A stretch of DNA of 64,000 nucleotides. Origin: Chromohalobacter sarecensis (GTDB taxonomy: Bacteria > Pseudomonadota > Gammaproteobacteria > Pseudomonadales > Halomonadaceae). The DNA lies in contig NZ_JAKGAN010000006.1 in assembly GCF_023061135.1 (NCBI RefSeq), positions 186,001 to 250,000 on the forward strand. The letters are read 5' to 3'. Shown piece by piece: positions 47,213 to 57,368 of this stretch. How positions within the stretch are numbered: the stretch's first letter is position 1; the number at the start of each line of letters is the position of its first letter. The translations under genes were made by a program, and so were the position numbers. The notes under the pieces are model-generated. The model did no database searches. It saw only the letters and a program-made list of their open reading frames with translations, and was not told the DNA's origin.

Positions 47213-48454
47213 TTACCAGCGCAGTGCTCGTTCATTGACGCGCCACTGACCGGCATCGACGCGAAACACCAGACGCGGCGTCTCCGGCACAAGCCCCAGA
47301 TGCAAGGCCAAAAGCGCCGGCGCATCGACAAGCGTGACACGGCCATCGAGACGCTGCTGGAGGTGGCGCCAGAAGGCGGGTGACGTCACCGGCATGGCTG
47401 CCAGCGAGGTCACATCGTCACCGTCGAGCGTCAACTCTCCAAAGGCGCGACTATCGACGCCGAAGGCCTCGCTGGTCACTTGCAAGGTTTCCAGCGTGAG
47501 TCGCGGTGAATCGCGCAGCACATTCACTATCAAAGGGGTCAAACGCGCCCACCGCGACGTCGCGTCGACGGAAGTCGCATCATCACCGGTGGCGGCGCCC
47601 GAATTATCCTCGCGCATGCGTTCGACCAGCGCACGCAGGGCGTCGGCATCGACGCGCTCCAGCCCCAGCGACATGCGCCCCGAGGCCACTGACTGCCCCG
47701 CTACGGCGATATCTGCCACATCGCCTTCGCCGTGATAGCCGAAGGTGTCATCACCGAGACGCATATCGGCCTCGTAGTCCAACGCATTCAGCGAAAACGG
47801 CGCACCGCCCTGCCAGGTCAGCGACGCCAGAGAGAGAGCCATACTGTGATGAAAAGTTCGCTCATCACCCCGATGGCGACCCTCGACGTCGAGCGCCCCG
47901 AGTTCGAGCGACGTCTCGTCCAGCGAGACGTGCCACGGCGCCGAGCGCAAGTGATAACGCACGTCCCCGGGGTGCCCGCGCAATGCCAGCTCGCCGGCGC
48001 CGACTTCCAGTGATGCCGCCTCCGGCAGCACAGCGCGTGAGGTGAACGCCGGCCATTCCAGACGCCCTTGCATATCGCCCGATAAGGTCCGGTAGGTGGC
48101 CTGCCATGTCGGGGCCGCCTCCGCCGCCAACAGCGTCTCCCCCGCGTAGGTGACAACCGCCTCGCCATCGAGGTGGCTGCTCAGTACACCGTGGCGGACA
48201 CCATAAGGAAGCGTCACGCGCAGCGGCCTGCCTTCCGACGCAACGGTTTCCAGGCGCAGAACGCCGGAGGACTGCCACCACCCTTGTTCGACCTCATGCC
48301 GCGAGGCCTGCCAGCCCTCGCGAGCGTCCAACTGTGCGGTCAGACGCTCCAGCGCCTGTTCGCCGACATGACTCGACCATGCCTGCGCGGCGCACCAGCC
48401 GACTCCCAGCAATAGCAGCAGAACGCCCCCGCCGATCCAGCGTTTCTTGTGCAT
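47213..48454 (-). CDS. DUF945 (YdgA-like) membrane-anchored protein
   Basis: About 413 residues. One N-terminal membrane anchor (WIGGGVLLLLLGVGWCAAQAW), then a long periplasmic-looking domain with LAAEAAPTWQATYR and SHHLDG-type repeats and a C-terminal PETPRLVFRVDAGQWRVN. The hydrophobic N-terminus with the SRHEVEQGWWQSSGVL segment matches the DUF945/YdgA family of gammaproteobacteria. Function unknown; no catalytic motif. Ends 89 bases before lon. Confidence 0.78.
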   Translation of the reverse strand: MHKKRWIGGGVLLLLLGVGWCAAQAWSSHVGEQALERLTAQLDAREGWQASRHEVEQGWWQSSGVLRLETVASEGRPLRVTLPYGVRHGVLSSHLDGEAVVTYAGETLLAAEAAPTWQATYRTLSGDMQGRLEWPAFTSRAVLPEAASLEVGAGELALRGHPGDVRYHLRSAPWHVSLDETSLELGALDVEGRHRGDERTFHHSMALSLASLTWQGGAPFSLNALDYEADMRLGDDTFGYHGEGDVADIAVAGQSVASGRMSLGLERVDADALRALVERMREDNSGAATGDDATSVDATSRWARLTPLIVNVLRDSPRLTLETLQVTSEAFGVDSRAFGELTLDGDDVTSLAAMPVTSPAFWRHLQQRLDGRVTLVDAPALLALHLGLVPETPRLVFRVDAGQWRVNERALRW

Positions 48455-48482
48455 CGCGATGTCTCCTGATGAGAGGTGCCCT

Positions 48483-50696
48483 TCAAGCAGGCATATCGTT
48501 GGCCATGCGCAGCGCTTGCCGCGACGAGGTGATGATGGGACGCAGCATGGTCCATTGGCGGCCAGCTTCCTCCGAATCTGCCTGGCGTGCCACCCGCTCC
48601 AGGTAGTCGCTGTCGCGTACCAGGCGCATCAAGGCCAGTGACGACGATTCGCCCTTGAGACGATGTGCCAGCTCGGCCGTACGCGTCATGTCCGCGTCGG
48701 CGATGGCCGCCTCGAGCGCCGCCTCCAACACCCGCGACTGATACTGCCAGGCGGCCACCAACGCACTACGTTGCGCTGCGCCCAACGTCTCCCCGAGCGT
48801 CGCGAATTCCTGGCGATCGAGAAGCGCCGGTCGCGTATCCGCCGACTCAGCCACAGCAGAGGGCCGGTTATGGTCAGGCGTGATCATTTTTTGCGGATCG
48901 CGTACGCCGAAACGCACCAGGATATCGACCAGCACCTGCTGGCGTATGGGTTTCGTCAACACCTCCGCCATGCCGGATGCCAGGGCCCGCTGGTGTTCCT
49001 GAGTAGTGACGCTCGCGGTCATCGCGACCAAGGGTGTGGCCTGGTTGGGGCCGTTCTGGGCGAGAATCCGCCGTGCGGTCTCCGGCCCATCGAGCGAGGG
49101 CATGCGGATATCCAGGAAAATCAAGGCGAAAGCCGTGTGCTCGGTCAGCGCCAAGGCAGCCTCGCCACTCTCGGCGACCTTCACCGTATGCCCGAGACGT
49201 TCGAGCATGGCCACGGCGACCTGGCGATTAACGGGATTATCCTCGATCACCAGCAGCGGCGCGGTACGTGCCGCCGTCGCGTCCCATGTTTCCCCTGACG
49301 GAATATACGTTTCGTCATTCCCGTCGTTGCGGGGCAATGGCAGCTCGAACCAGAAGCGGCTGCCCTCGTCGGCCGGACTCGAGACGCCGATACGCCCCTG
49401 CATGGCTTCCACCAGTCGCTTGCTGATCGCCAGGCCCAGGCCGGTCCCGCCCTGCGTGGCGCCCCCCTGGTAAAAGGGCTGGAACAAGCGTTCGCGATCC
49501 ACATCGTGGATGCCGCAACCGGTGTCGCTCACCTCGAAATGTATCCAATCGCCGCGCATGGGCTTGACGATCAACGTCACATTGCCTTGCCGTGTAAACT
49601 TGAGCGCGTTGGAGAGCAGGTTGAGCAATATCTGGCGCAAGCGTCCCACATCGCCGACCAGGTACTCGGATACCGCAGGCGAGACGACACTCGCGAACTC
49701 GACATGCGTGGCGCGCGGCTCCAGCAGCCGCATCAAGGACGCAACCAACTCGGGGAGCGAAAACGTCTCGTGCTCGATATCCAGATGCCCGGCCTCGATC
49801 TTGGAAAAATCCAGCAGATCGCTGATCAACGCCAGCAGCTGTGAACCGCTATCGTGGATGGTCTCGACATATTGATGCGAGGTCTCATCCAGCGCGCGCT
49901 CGCGCAGCAGTTCCGTCATGCCCAGCACACCGTTGAGCGGCGTGCGTATCTCATGGCTGACGGTAGCCAGGAAGTCCGACTTGGCCTGGTTCGCAGACTC
50001 GGCATGACGCGCGGTCTCCTGAAGCTCCTGGCTCAGATGCTCCAATGCCCGTCGCGCCGCAATATTCTCTCCCGCTTCCTGGAACAGGAAGCGGATCACC
50101 AGCACGGTGGCGCCGCACATCAACATGATCAACGCCAGCAAGGCCGCATACAGCGCCAATTGCACCTCGCGCTCACGCGTCTTGGATTCGGCGAGATAGG
50201 CGTTGACCGACACGACGAGGCGCTCGCTGAGGCCGCTCAACGTTTTCAGGCGCTCTTCCAGAGAGCTCAGATCGGGCGATGCTGTGGACATACGCGAAAG
50301 GGCAGCATCGAGTGCATCGCTGCGCGACAGGATCTCCGGTAGCAAGGCTCGCGCCTCGGGCAGCGACTGGAAAAGCGCGGCGATTTCACCCTCGCGCAGC
50401 AGATTGATACGGCTATACAGCAGCTCGAAGCGCATGCGCACGTCATCGAATTCACTCGGATTCTGTTCGGCCTGCAAGACGGCATTGCGCATCTGGATGG
50501 TTTCCCGGTCCAGCTTGTAGGCCGCCCAGGCGGCGTCGCCGGCAACGCTCTTGGCCAGGACTTCCTGACGCCAGATGATCAGGCTGACCACCACCAGAGC
50601 GGCGACGAAAAACAGGATCGCCGCGCAGGCCCCGAGCTTGAGCCGTAGCGGCAAGCGCGACACGAGGTGGATGCGGGAGCGCCAGGCCATCATCAT
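48483..50696 (-). CDS. Hybrid sensor histidine kinase with receiver and HPt domains
   Basis: About 737 residues. Two membrane helices (about 22-43 and 178-203) bracket a periplasmic helical sensor domain; then a coiled coil, HisKA with phospho-His in [19 protein letters not shown], HATPase ([28 protein letters not shown]), a receiver domain with phospho-Asp in [15 protein letters not shown] and Lys in VLTKPI, and an HPt with [14 protein letters not shown]. So it can run a full His-Asp-His relay. No cognate response regulator is adjacent. The start overlaps the stop of the sulfite-oxidase-fold gene (ATGA), linking the two. Confidence 0.92.
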   Translation of the reverse strand: MMMAWRSRIHLVSRLPLRLKLGACAAILFFVAALVVVSLIIWRQEVLAKSVAGDAAWAAYKLDRETIQMRNAVLQAEQNPSEFDDVRMRFELLYSRINLLREGEIAALFQSLPEARALLPEILSRSDALDAALSRMSTASPDLSSLEERLKTLSGLSERLVVSVNAYLAESKTREREVQLALYAALLALIMLMCGATVLVIRFLFQEAGENIAARRALEHLSQELQETARHAESANQAKSDFLATVSHEIRTPLNGVLGMTELLRERALDETSHQYVETIHDSGSQLLALISDLLDFSKIEAGHLDIEHETFSLPELVASLMRLLEPRATHVEFASVVSPAVSEYLVGDVGRLRQILLNLLSNALKFTRQGNVTLIVKPMRGDWIHFEVSDTGCGIHDVDRERLFQPFYQGGATQGGTGLGLAISKRLVEAMQGRIGVSSPADEGSRFWFELPLPRNDGNDETYIPSGETWDATAARTAPLLVIEDNPVNRQVAVAMLERLGHTVKVAESGEAALALTEHTAFALIFLDIRMPSLDGPETARRILAQNGPNQATPLVAMTASVTTQEHQRALASGMAEVLTKPIRQQVLVDILVRFGVRDPQKMITPDHNRPSAVAESADTRPALLDRQEFATLGETLGAAQRSALVAAWQYQSRVLEAALEAAIADADMTRTAELAHRLKGESSSLALMRLVRDSDYLERVARQADSEEAGRQWTMLRPIITSSRQALRMANDMPA

Positions 50697-51235
50697 TCCG
50701 CGATGATACGCGCGACCTGCCAGACCGAGCGGAAACGCACTTCCTCAGTCTGCAGTTCGGGGTGATCATCGAAAGGATAGAGTACGAACAGCGGGCCGTA
50801 CTCACGCACCGGCATCGGCTCGCCGTCACGCCGCATGGCCAGAATCACGTCGTACTGCTTTGCCTCGGCCAGCGGTACGTCGGCAGCGAAATCATTCAAC
50901 GCGACGACGTGCAGCAAATCGCCGTGAGCGCCGACCGCATCGTAAATCGCGCCCAGCAAAGGACCTTCGAAGCGCGACGTGCCTTCGGTCCAAGGGGTGT
51001 GCGTGACGATGGTGCTCTGTGGCAATTCCTTGAGCATGGCGCGGTCGAAACGCGCCACACCATCACCGTTGGTACGCGAGATATCGCCCTCCACGGTCAA
51101 CATGACCTTCCCTTCAGGGGCCGGCAATGGGTGCGCATGTACCGCCGTAGCACCGGTCATGAGCAACAAGAAGCCCAGTCCGGCTGCCATGCCTCGGCAT
51201 CCCAGGCATTGCCTCAGCGTCATCAAGACACTCAT
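50693..51235 (-). CDS. Secreted sulfite-oxidase-fold (molybdopterin-binding-like) protein lacking the Cys ligand
   Basis: About 180 residues from ATG 51235. Signal peptide ending TAVHA-HP. The mature domain (KVMLTVEGDISRTNG, STIVTHTPWTEGTSRFEG, PLLGAIYDAVG, YPFDDHPELQTEEV) resembles the oxidoreductase-molybdopterin-binding (YedY/sulfite oxidase) fold. No cysteine exists in the mature protein, so the Mo ligand is missing; the position corresponding to the YedY Cys reads Thr in VTHTPW. Family assignment is by motif reading. Translationally coupled to the hybrid kinase, suggesting a sensory role. Other in-frame ATGs upstream lack a good ribosome site. Confidence 0.68.
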   Translation of the reverse strand: MSVLMTLRQCLGCRGMAAGLGFLLLMTGATAVHAHPLPAPEGKVMLTVEGDISRTNGDGVARFDRAMLKELPQSTIVTHTPWTEGTSRFEGPLLGAIYDAVGAHGDLLHVVALNDFAADVPLAEAKQYDVILAMRRDGEPMPVREYGPLFVLYPFDDHPELQTEEVRFRSVWQVARIIAE

Positions 51236-51357
51236 GATTAGCCGTTCCCATCCGAGTGTGAGAAGAAACGTCATACCGCTATCAATGACCCTACCACCGC
51301 GATAAGGCGCTTGCATGCCATGCGCAGTCGTCGAGTAGCCTGGCTGATCCATCTTCG

Positions 51358-52149
51358 TCACTCCAGCACCTCGAGACGATCGTGACGCGTGACACGGCCT
51401 TCGTTTTCGGCAATCAGGTTCTGCCCGAAATACACCTTGCCGCCTTCGCCGCGCCGATAACCGGCCAGCGTGCGCAAAGGTTCACGGCCCTCCTTGAACG
51501 TGCCCGTGGCGGGATCGACGCTGACCATCGCGCAGCGAGCACAAGGCTTGTCGACGCGAAACACGACCTCGCCCAGGCGGATGCGTCGCCACTCATCCTC
51601 GGCATACGCCGAGGTACCGGCGATCACCAGATTGGGACGAAACTGTGCCATGACGTGTTGTTCAGCGGTACGCGTGTTGAGATCGGCCAACGAGGCCTCG
51701 GAGATCAATAACAACGGATAGCCGTCGGCAAAGCTGACGCGTTGTTCGATGGAGCGCCGATAGCGCGGGGACTGATCGCCCAGCCACAACAATCGTGCGG
51801 GCTCTCCCGCCGCTTCGCTGAACCAGGCGTCGAGGCGCGCATGCGTGGTCCAGGCATCGAAGTCGTCGGCCCATACTGTGGTGGCGAAGGTCGTCAGATC
51901 GAAGGCGCCCACCGCCAGTTCCAGCGCCGGCAATTCGGGATGCGACAGGCTCAACGCCTGACCGTCGAACGTCGCGGTCACGCGCTGTAGTTGAGGATGC
52001 GTGCGGGCCGTCAGAAAAGTGCCATCGGGCTTGGCAACCATGAAACGCCGATCGCCTACTATCCCTTCCATACCGACCCACGCCGATTCCTGTTCGCGTC
52101 CCGCAGTGGACTTGATGGGATAAAGATGAATCGTTGACAGCGACGCCAT
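51358..52149 (-). CDS. MOSC domain protein, YcbX-like
   Basis: About 263 residues from ATG 52149. N-terminal beta-barrel domain (LSTIHLYPIKSTAG, VGMEGIVGDRRFMVA) and MOSC domain with the conserved Cys in FRVDKPCARCAMVSVDPATG. Proteins of this type, such as YcbX, use molybdenum cofactor and take part in N-hydroxylated base detoxification; no ferredoxin domain is fused at the C-terminus here, unlike E. coli YcbX, so an outside electron donor would be needed. Upstream of the sulfite-oxidase-fold gene with a 122-base gap, same strand. Confidence 0.85.
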   Translation of the reverse strand: MASLSTIHLYPIKSTAGREQESAWVGMEGIVGDRRFMVAKPDGTFLTARTHPQLQRVTATFDGQALSLSHPELPALELAVGAFDLTTFATTVWADDFDAWTTHARLDAWFSEAAGEPARLLWLGDQSPRYRRSIEQRVSFADGYPLLLISEASLADLNTRTAEQHVMAQFRPNLVIAGTSAYAEDEWRRIRLGEVVFRVDKPCARCAMVSVDPATGTFKEGREPLRTLAGYRRGEGGKVYFGQNLIAENEGRVTRHDRLEVLE

Positions 52150-52307
52150 GGCAGCCTCATTGGGAGTCTGAGAAATTGTGAGGGTATTTTTGAGCATTGT
52201 CGCAAAAAATACTGACTGCCGCCTCGATAGTGACACGCCATTGACCCTTCCGGGTGCTCACTCCGAGGCGATGGCATAGCCAATGCAGGCAACGGCCGTC
52301 ATCAAAA

Positions 52308-52333
52308 GCGCCCGCCTCTTGCGAAGCGGGCGC
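52308..52333. terminator. Bidirectional terminator between TRAP operon and MOSC gene
   Basis: 8-bp GC stem GCGCCCGC / GCGGGCGC with a 10-base loop, flanked by AAAA on the left and TTTT on the right, so it can end transcripts from either strand. It lies 37 bases past the stop of the TRAP permease gene (minus strand), whose transcript it would end. Confidence 0.8.
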
Positions 52334-52369
52334 ATTTTGTTGCACCACGTACCGACACGATGAGGCCGT

Positions 52370-54967
52370 TTACGTCGTGGCGTCGGCGTGCCGGCTCGGC
52401 GTCGGCCGCCTGCGGCGTTGCAGCCAGACGACGAGTGCGAATACCGCCAGTCCCGGTATCCACATCCATTCCTTCGGCCAGCGTTCGACGGGCGCACGGA
52501 TCGACACGATCTCTTGATCGAAGTCGAAGCCCAATTCTTCTGCCTGGCTATCGAAATCGGTCATGTCGACCAGCGTCTTGCCGTCCTCCTGCATCAGGGT
52601 CAGCCCCAGGTTCTGCATGCGCTCGGCACCAGTATCGCCGTCCGGAGCCGGTACCAGCATCACGAAGCTGGTCGGTGACCCATAGGCGTCGAGACCGTCG
52701 ACACGAACGCGCAGATTGCTGTCGTCGTCGATGGCGCCTAACGCCTGCTCGAACTGCGCGGGCGGGATGTCACGATACGGATCGTGAATCATGTCCATCC
52801 AGAACCCGGGCCGGAATAGCGTGAAAGCCACCAGCAGCAGCAAAAGACTCTCGTACCAGCGGCTTCTCACCACCATGTAACCCTGCGTGGCGGCGGCGAA
52901 GATCAGCATCGCCCCCGTCGCCACCACGAAGATCAGTATCCCGTGCCACCAGTTCACATCGATCAACAGCAGGTCGGTATTGAAGATGAACAGGAATGGT
53001 AGCGCCGCCGTACGCAAGCTGTAATAGAACGCCTGGAAACCGGTGCGAATGGGGTCGCCCCCGGAAATCGCCGCAGCAGCGAACGAGGCCAGCCCTACCG
53101 GGGGCGTCACATCGGCCATGATGCCGAAATAGAAGACGAACAGATGCACTGCGATCAACGGTACGATCAAGCCATTCTGCTCACCTAACTGGACGATGAC
53201 CGGCGCCAACAGCGCGGAAACCACGATATAGTTGGCCGTGGTCGGCAGGCCCATGCCCAGGATCAGGCTCAGCACCGCCGTCAGCATTAGCATCAGCAAC
53301 AGGTTGCCCATCGACAGTGTCTCGACCAACCCGGCCAACACCAGACCTACCCCGGTCTGAGAGACGGCGCCGACGATGATCCCCGCCGCCGCCGTGGCAA
53401 TGCCGATACCGATCATGTTGCGCGCGCCGTCGATCAAACCTTCCCAGAGATCGATGAAGCCACGCTTCACTTCATTGCCCAGTTCGCCGCGACCGCGGAA
53501 GAACGCCTCCAGCGGGCGCTGAGTCAAGATAATGGCGATCATCAGCACGGTGGCCCAGAAGGCCGAAAGACCCGGTGACAAGCGTTCCACCATCAGGCAC
53601 CACACCAGCACCACGACGGGCAGCAGGAAGTAAAGTCCCACCATCACCGTGGGCCGCGTTTGCGGCAGCACCGTGATGTCGCTCTTGGCATCGTCCTTCT
53701 CGAGCTCGGGGTAGCGTGACCCCAACTTGAGCAACGCCACATAGATTACCGCCAGACCCACAGCGGCCACCCACGGCATGGCCTCACCCAACACCGGCTT
53801 GAGCCATCCCAGCCCGTAATACACGATCAAGGCCAGGGCCATGATCCCGACCAGCCCGGTCAAGAAGCCGACGATTTTCTGTAGCCACGGGCGCACGGGA
53901 TTGCTGCTTTCAAGCCCCTGCATATTAGCCTTGAGCGCCTCGAGGTGAACGATATAGATCAGTGCGATATAGGAAATCAACGCCGGCAGGAAGGCATGCT
54001 TGATGACCTCGACATAGGAAATGCCCACATACTCGACCATCAAGAACGCGGCGGCTCCCATCACCGGCGGCATGATCTGCCCGTTGACCGATGAGGACAC
54101 CTCGACCGCACCAGCCTTGGTGGGGCTGAACCCGACACGCTTCATCATGGGAATGGTAAAAGTACCGGTGGTCACGGTATTGGCAATCGAGGAGCCCGAA
54201 ATAAGGCCGGTCATCCCCGAGGCGACGACTGCCGCCTTGGCCGGGCCGCCGCGATAGTGGCCCAGCATGGAAAACGCCATCTTGATGAAATAGTTGCCGG
54301 CCCCCGCCTTATCCAGCAAGGCACCGAACAAGACGAACAGGAACACGAAGCTGGTCGATACCCCCAAGGCGATGCCGAACACGCCTTGCGACGTCAACCA
54401 CTGGTGATTGACCAGACCATAAAGGCTCACCCCGCGATGCGCCAGCATCCCCGGCATATAAGGCCCGGCCAGCGAATAGACGATGAACACTAGCGCCACG
54501 ATCATCAGCGGTGGCCCCAGCGCGCGACGCGTGGCCTCCAGCAGCAGTATCAGACCGATCACACCGATGATGACGTCCTGCAGAATCGGCGCACCGGGTC
54601 GCTGTGCCAGTTGCTCGTAAAAGATATACATGTAGGACGCCGCGAAGGTGCCTACCAACGCCAATCCCCAGTCCAATAACGGCACTCTACCGCGCGGTGA
54701 GCGCTTGAAGGCCGGGTAGGACATGAACGCCAGGAAGATGGCAAAGGCCAGATGGATGGAACGTGCCTCCGTGGCACTGAACACCCCAAAGCCGAATACG
54801 AAGGGTAAGGGCGAAGCGATCCAGAGCTGAAATAGCGACCAGATCGCCGCCACGCTAAGCAGCAGCTTGCCAACCGGCCCGGCAGGCTTGCGGGCGCCTG
54901 TCTCGTTGGCGGCCAGTTCTTCAAGCTCGGCGTTACGTGTAGACGCCGTCGACTTATCGTCTTGCAT
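52370..54967 (-). CDS. TAXI TRAP transporter fused 4TM/12TM permease
   Basis: About 865 residues, many membrane segments: small DctQ-like part at the N-terminus and large DctM-like part after it (LFGALLDKAGAGNYFIKMAF, SGSSIANTVTTGTFTIPMMK, LILGMGLPTTANYIVVSALL, ADVTPPVGLASFAAAAISGG). A single fused polypeptide is the rule for TAXI systems. Uses a sodium gradient with the solute-binding protein downstream on the map (upstream in transcription). Substrate unknown, commonly a dicarboxylate such as glutamate or 2-oxoglutarate. Hydrophilic extension at the C-terminus (about 150 residues, including one final membrane helix) is longer than I expect for the family. Confidence 0.92.
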   Translation of the reverse strand: MQDDKSTASTRNAELEELAANETGARKPAGPVGKLLLSVAAIWSLFQLWIASPLPFVFGFGVFSATEARSIHLAFAIFLAFMSYPAFKRSPRGRVPLLDWGLALVGTFAASYMYIFYEQLAQRPGAPILQDVIIGVIGLILLLEATRRALGPPLMIVALVFIVYSLAGPYMPGMLAHRGVSLYGLVNHQWLTSQGVFGIALGVSTSFVFLFVLFGALLDKAGAGNYFIKMAFSMLGHYRGGPAKAAVVASGMTGLISGSSIANTVTTGTFTIPMMKRVGFSPTKAGAVEVSSSVNGQIMPPVMGAAAFLMVEYVGISYVEVIKHAFLPALISYIALIYIVHLEALKANMQGLESSNPVRPWLQKIVGFLTGLVGIMALALIVYYGLGWLKPVLGEAMPWVAAVGLAVIYVALLKLGSRYPELEKDDAKSDITVLPQTRPTVMVGLYFLLPVVVLVWCLMVERLSPGLSAFWATVLMIAIILTQRPLEAFFRGRGELGNEVKRGFIDLWEGLIDGARNMIGIGIATAAAGIIVGAVSQTGVGLVLAGLVETLSMGNLLLMLMLTAVLSLILGMGLPTTANYIVVSALLAPVIVQLGEQNGLIVPLIAVHLFVFYFGIMADVTPPVGLASFAAAAISGGDPIRTGFQAFYYSLRTAALPFLFIFNTDLLLIDVNWWHGILIFVVATGAMLIFAAATQGYMVVRSRWYESLLLLLVAFTLFRPGFWMDMIHDPYRDIPPAQFEQALGAIDDDSNLRVRVDGLDAYGSPTSFVMLVPAPDGDTGAERMQNLGLTLMQEDGKTLVDMTDFDSQAEELGFDFDQEIVSIRAPVERWPKEWMWIPGLAVFALVVWLQRRRRPTPSRHADATT

Positions 54968-55069
54968 ATTGTTGTCCCGGTAGTGTTAATCAGGGCCCAC
55001 AAAGTGCGCCCTGACCGACAAAAAACATCACAATCGTTTGTTGCGTTCGCTACCGCGTGGCCAGAACCA

Positions 55070-55102
55070 ACGATGCGCGGCGCCGAAGCGGCCGCGCATC
55101 GT
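55070..55102 (-). promoter_or_regulatory. Intercistronic hairpin in the TRAP operon
   Basis: 12-bp perfect stem ACGATGCGCGGC / GCCGCGCATCGT with a 9-base loop between the solute-binding gene (ends 55126) and the permease gene (starts 54967). No U-tract, so it may protect the 3' end of the upstream message or reduce read-through, giving more binding protein than permease (inference). Confidence 0.6.
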
Positions 55103-55125
55103 CTAGCACGACATTAAGCTAACGC

Positions 55126-56103
55126 TTACAGCCAGCCACGCTCTTTATAATAGCGTTTGGCGCCCTCGTGCAGCGGCGCGGAGAGGCCGTCGGAAATCAT
55201 TTCTTCCGGTTCCAGGTTGGCGAAAGCCGGGTGCAGACGCTTGAAACGATCGAAGTTGTCGAATACCGCCTTGACCACTTCGTAGACGACATCGTCATCC
55301 ACTTTGGAAGAGGTCACGAAGGTGGCCTTGACGCCAAAGGTCTCGACGTCCTCGTCATTGCCCTTGTACATCCCGCCGGGAATGACCGACTTGGCATAGT
55401 AGGGATACTCTTCGACCAAGCCATCCACCGCATCGTCGTTCAGCGGGACGAGATTGGCATCCACGGTCGTGGTGGCTTCCTGAATCGCGCCATTGGGATG
55501 GCCGACCACGTACGCCATGGCATCGATGTTGTTATCCGCCAGCGCCGAGGCCATTTCGGAAGCGCCCAGCTCGGAGGCCAGCGAGAACACATCGGTGTCC
55601 CAGCCTTCGGCGTCCATCAACACTTCCATGGTGGCACGCTGACCGGAGCCCGGGTTGCCGATGTTGACGCGCTTGCCCTTAAGATCCTCGATACCGTTAA
55701 TATCGGCATCCTTGCGCGCCAGAACGGTCAACGGTTCGCCGTGCACGGAAAATACCGCACGCAGGTCTTCCATCGGCTCCTTGAAATCACCCTCGCCGTT
55801 GTAAGCACGATATTGCACGTCGGACTGCGCGACGCCCATGCTCAACTCATCGGACTTGATGCCGTTGATGTTGGCCACGCTGCCCCCGGTGGACGGCGCA
55901 TTACAGCGAATGTTGGTGTCCTCCGAGTTGCGGTTGACCAGACGACAGACCGACTGACCCACCACGTAGTAGACCCCTGTCTGTCCACCGGTCCCGATGG
56001 TGACGAAGCGCTCCTGATCCTGAGCCATCGCCGGCGTCGATAGTGCGGCGGCACCCAGCAGGGCCCCTGAGAATAACGCAGCGGTAAAAGCGTAACGTTT
56101 CAT
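55126..56103 (-). CDS. TAXI family TRAP transporter solute-binding protein
   Basis: Periplasmic binding protein of about 325 residues with signal peptide MKRYAFTAALFSGALLGAAA. TAXI signature FVTIGTGGQTGVYYVVGQSVCRLVNR near the N-terminus and GGSVANINGIKSDELSMGVAQSD; also KRVNIGNPGSGQRATMEV. AAAGAGGTG 5-9 bases before the ATG. First gene of the operon; the 250 bases upstream to the TauE-type gene hold its promoter, with no gene. Confidence 0.92.
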   Translation of the reverse strand: MKRYAFTAALFSGALLGAAALSTPAMAQDQERFVTIGTGGQTGVYYVVGQSVCRLVNRNSEDTNIRCNAPSTGGSVANINGIKSDELSMGVAQSDVQYRAYNGEGDFKEPMEDLRAVFSVHGEPLTVLARKDADINGIEDLKGKRVNIGNPGSGQRATMEVLMDAEGWDTDVFSLASELGASEMASALADNNIDAMAYVVGHPNGAIQEATTTVDANLVPLNDDAVDGLVEEYPYYAKSVIPGGMYKGNDEDVETFGVKATFVTSSKVDDDVVYEVVKAVFDNFDRFKRLHPAFANLEPEEMISDGLSAPLHEGAKRYYKERGWL

Positions 56104-56353
56104 GCATGCACCTCTTTAACATTATTTTGACGAACCAGCCGCAGAGCCAATGCCCGCGCCAGTTACAGGGAGCTACCTGAAGATGACCTCGGCGCGGCCT
56201 CTTCAGATGCATTCGGTTCCCTTGCCCTCAGCTTAGGCAATATGTGCCCAAGTCGATAGCCGGCGGGCATGATAACCGTCCGTTGCGTCGACCGGAACAG
56301 ACGTTTTCCATATCCCGCTCATATTCGACTAACGTCTAACTCAATTCCGACGT

Positions 56354-57178
56354 CTATCCCGACAAGACGGTGAACAACATCTTCACCGACAACGCCATCA
56401 AGACAAACGCGAAGATGCGCTTGAGTGCGGACACGGGCAGACGATGGGCGAGCCGGGCGCCCAGTGGCGCAGTGAAGAAACTCACGCTCGACATCAAGAT
56501 CACCGCCGGCCAGTAGACGAAGCCCAACGTTCCCACCGGCAACCCCGGCTCTCCCCAGCCGTTGATCAGGTAGCCGACCGCCCCCGCCAGCGCGATCGGC
56601 AGTCCTACCGCCGCAGAGGTGCCGATGGCACGCCGCATGGAGACGTTGCACCAGGTGAGAAACGGCACCGTCAACGAACCGCCCCCGATGGCGACCAGAG
56701 CGGAGATACCGCCGATGCCCAACCCCACGCCCGAGACGCCCCAGGTGCCTGGCAAGGTGCGCGCTGGCTGGGGCTTGAGATTGATCAGCATCTGTATCGA
56801 AACGAAGGCCATGAAACAGGCAAAGAAGATGGCCAACCCCGACGTCGGCACGTGGGACGCCAGGAATGTACCCAGAAACGTCCCCACTAGAATACCCGGC
56901 GTGATGGAACGCACTACCGACCACACCACCCCGCCGCGACGATGATGCGCGCGCAGGCTCGCCAGCGATGTGGGCACGATGGCGGCCAGCGACGTCCCCA
57001 GCGCCACGTGTACCAGGGTGTCATGCGGAAAGCCCTGCAAGGCGAACAGCGACGTCAGTAGCGGCACCATGATGCCACCACCGCCGACCCCCAGCAGACC
57101 CGCGAAGATACCCACTACACCGCCCAAGGCCAGATAAGCCAACCACCATATCGGATCCACGTACTCACTCCTTATCAT
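56354..57178 (-). CDS. Sulfite exporter TauE/SafE family protein
   Basis: Inner-membrane protein of about 274 residues with eight hydrophobic segments. Duplicated glycine-rich signature GIFAGLLGVGGGGIMVPLL and, in the second half, LVAIGGGSLTVPFL. Family exports organosulfur or sulfite anions. No signal of substrate specificity. AAGGAG precedes the ATG. Confidence 0.87.
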   Translation of the reverse strand: MIRSEYVDPIWWLAYLALGGVVGIFAGLLGVGGGGIMVPLLTSLFALQGFPHDTLVHVALGTSLAAIVPTSLASLRAHHRRGGVVWSVVRSITPGILVGTFLGTFLASHVPTSGLAIFFACFMAFVSIQMLINLKPQPARTLPGTWGVSGVGLGIGGISALVAIGGGSLTVPFLTWCNVSMRRAIGTSAAVGLPIALAGAVGYLINGWGEPGLPVGTLGFVYWPAVILMSSVSFFTAPLGARLAHRLPVSALKRIFAFVLMALSVKMLFTVLSG

Positions 57179-57223
57179 AGAACATTCGGCGTCACGTCAG
57201 CGTTGACAAGCGGCCCGCTAGCC

Positions 57224-57368
57224 TAGGCTATGAACGAAAAGTCGGCGAGCGATGGCCAGACAAGGCAAAAATCAGCGAAAAGACGGAGTTTACGGGGTGT
57301 AAATGAGTACTTTGAGCTGATTTTTAACACCGTATGGCCGAGCACAGACAGTTTTCGTACAAAGCCTA
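57224..57368. repeat. MITE-like repeat copy 1 (145 bp)
   Basis: Terminal inverted repeats TAGGCTATGAACGAAAA (57224-57240) and TTTTCGTACAAAGCCTA (57352-57368); inner inverted arms AAAAATCAGC (57267-57276) / GCTGATTTTT (57316-57325) and a central TTTAC/GTAAA dyad. Same orientation as copy 2, with DUF192 between them. No ORF inside, so non-autonomous. The right end overlaps the DUF192 stop. Confidence 0.82.
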
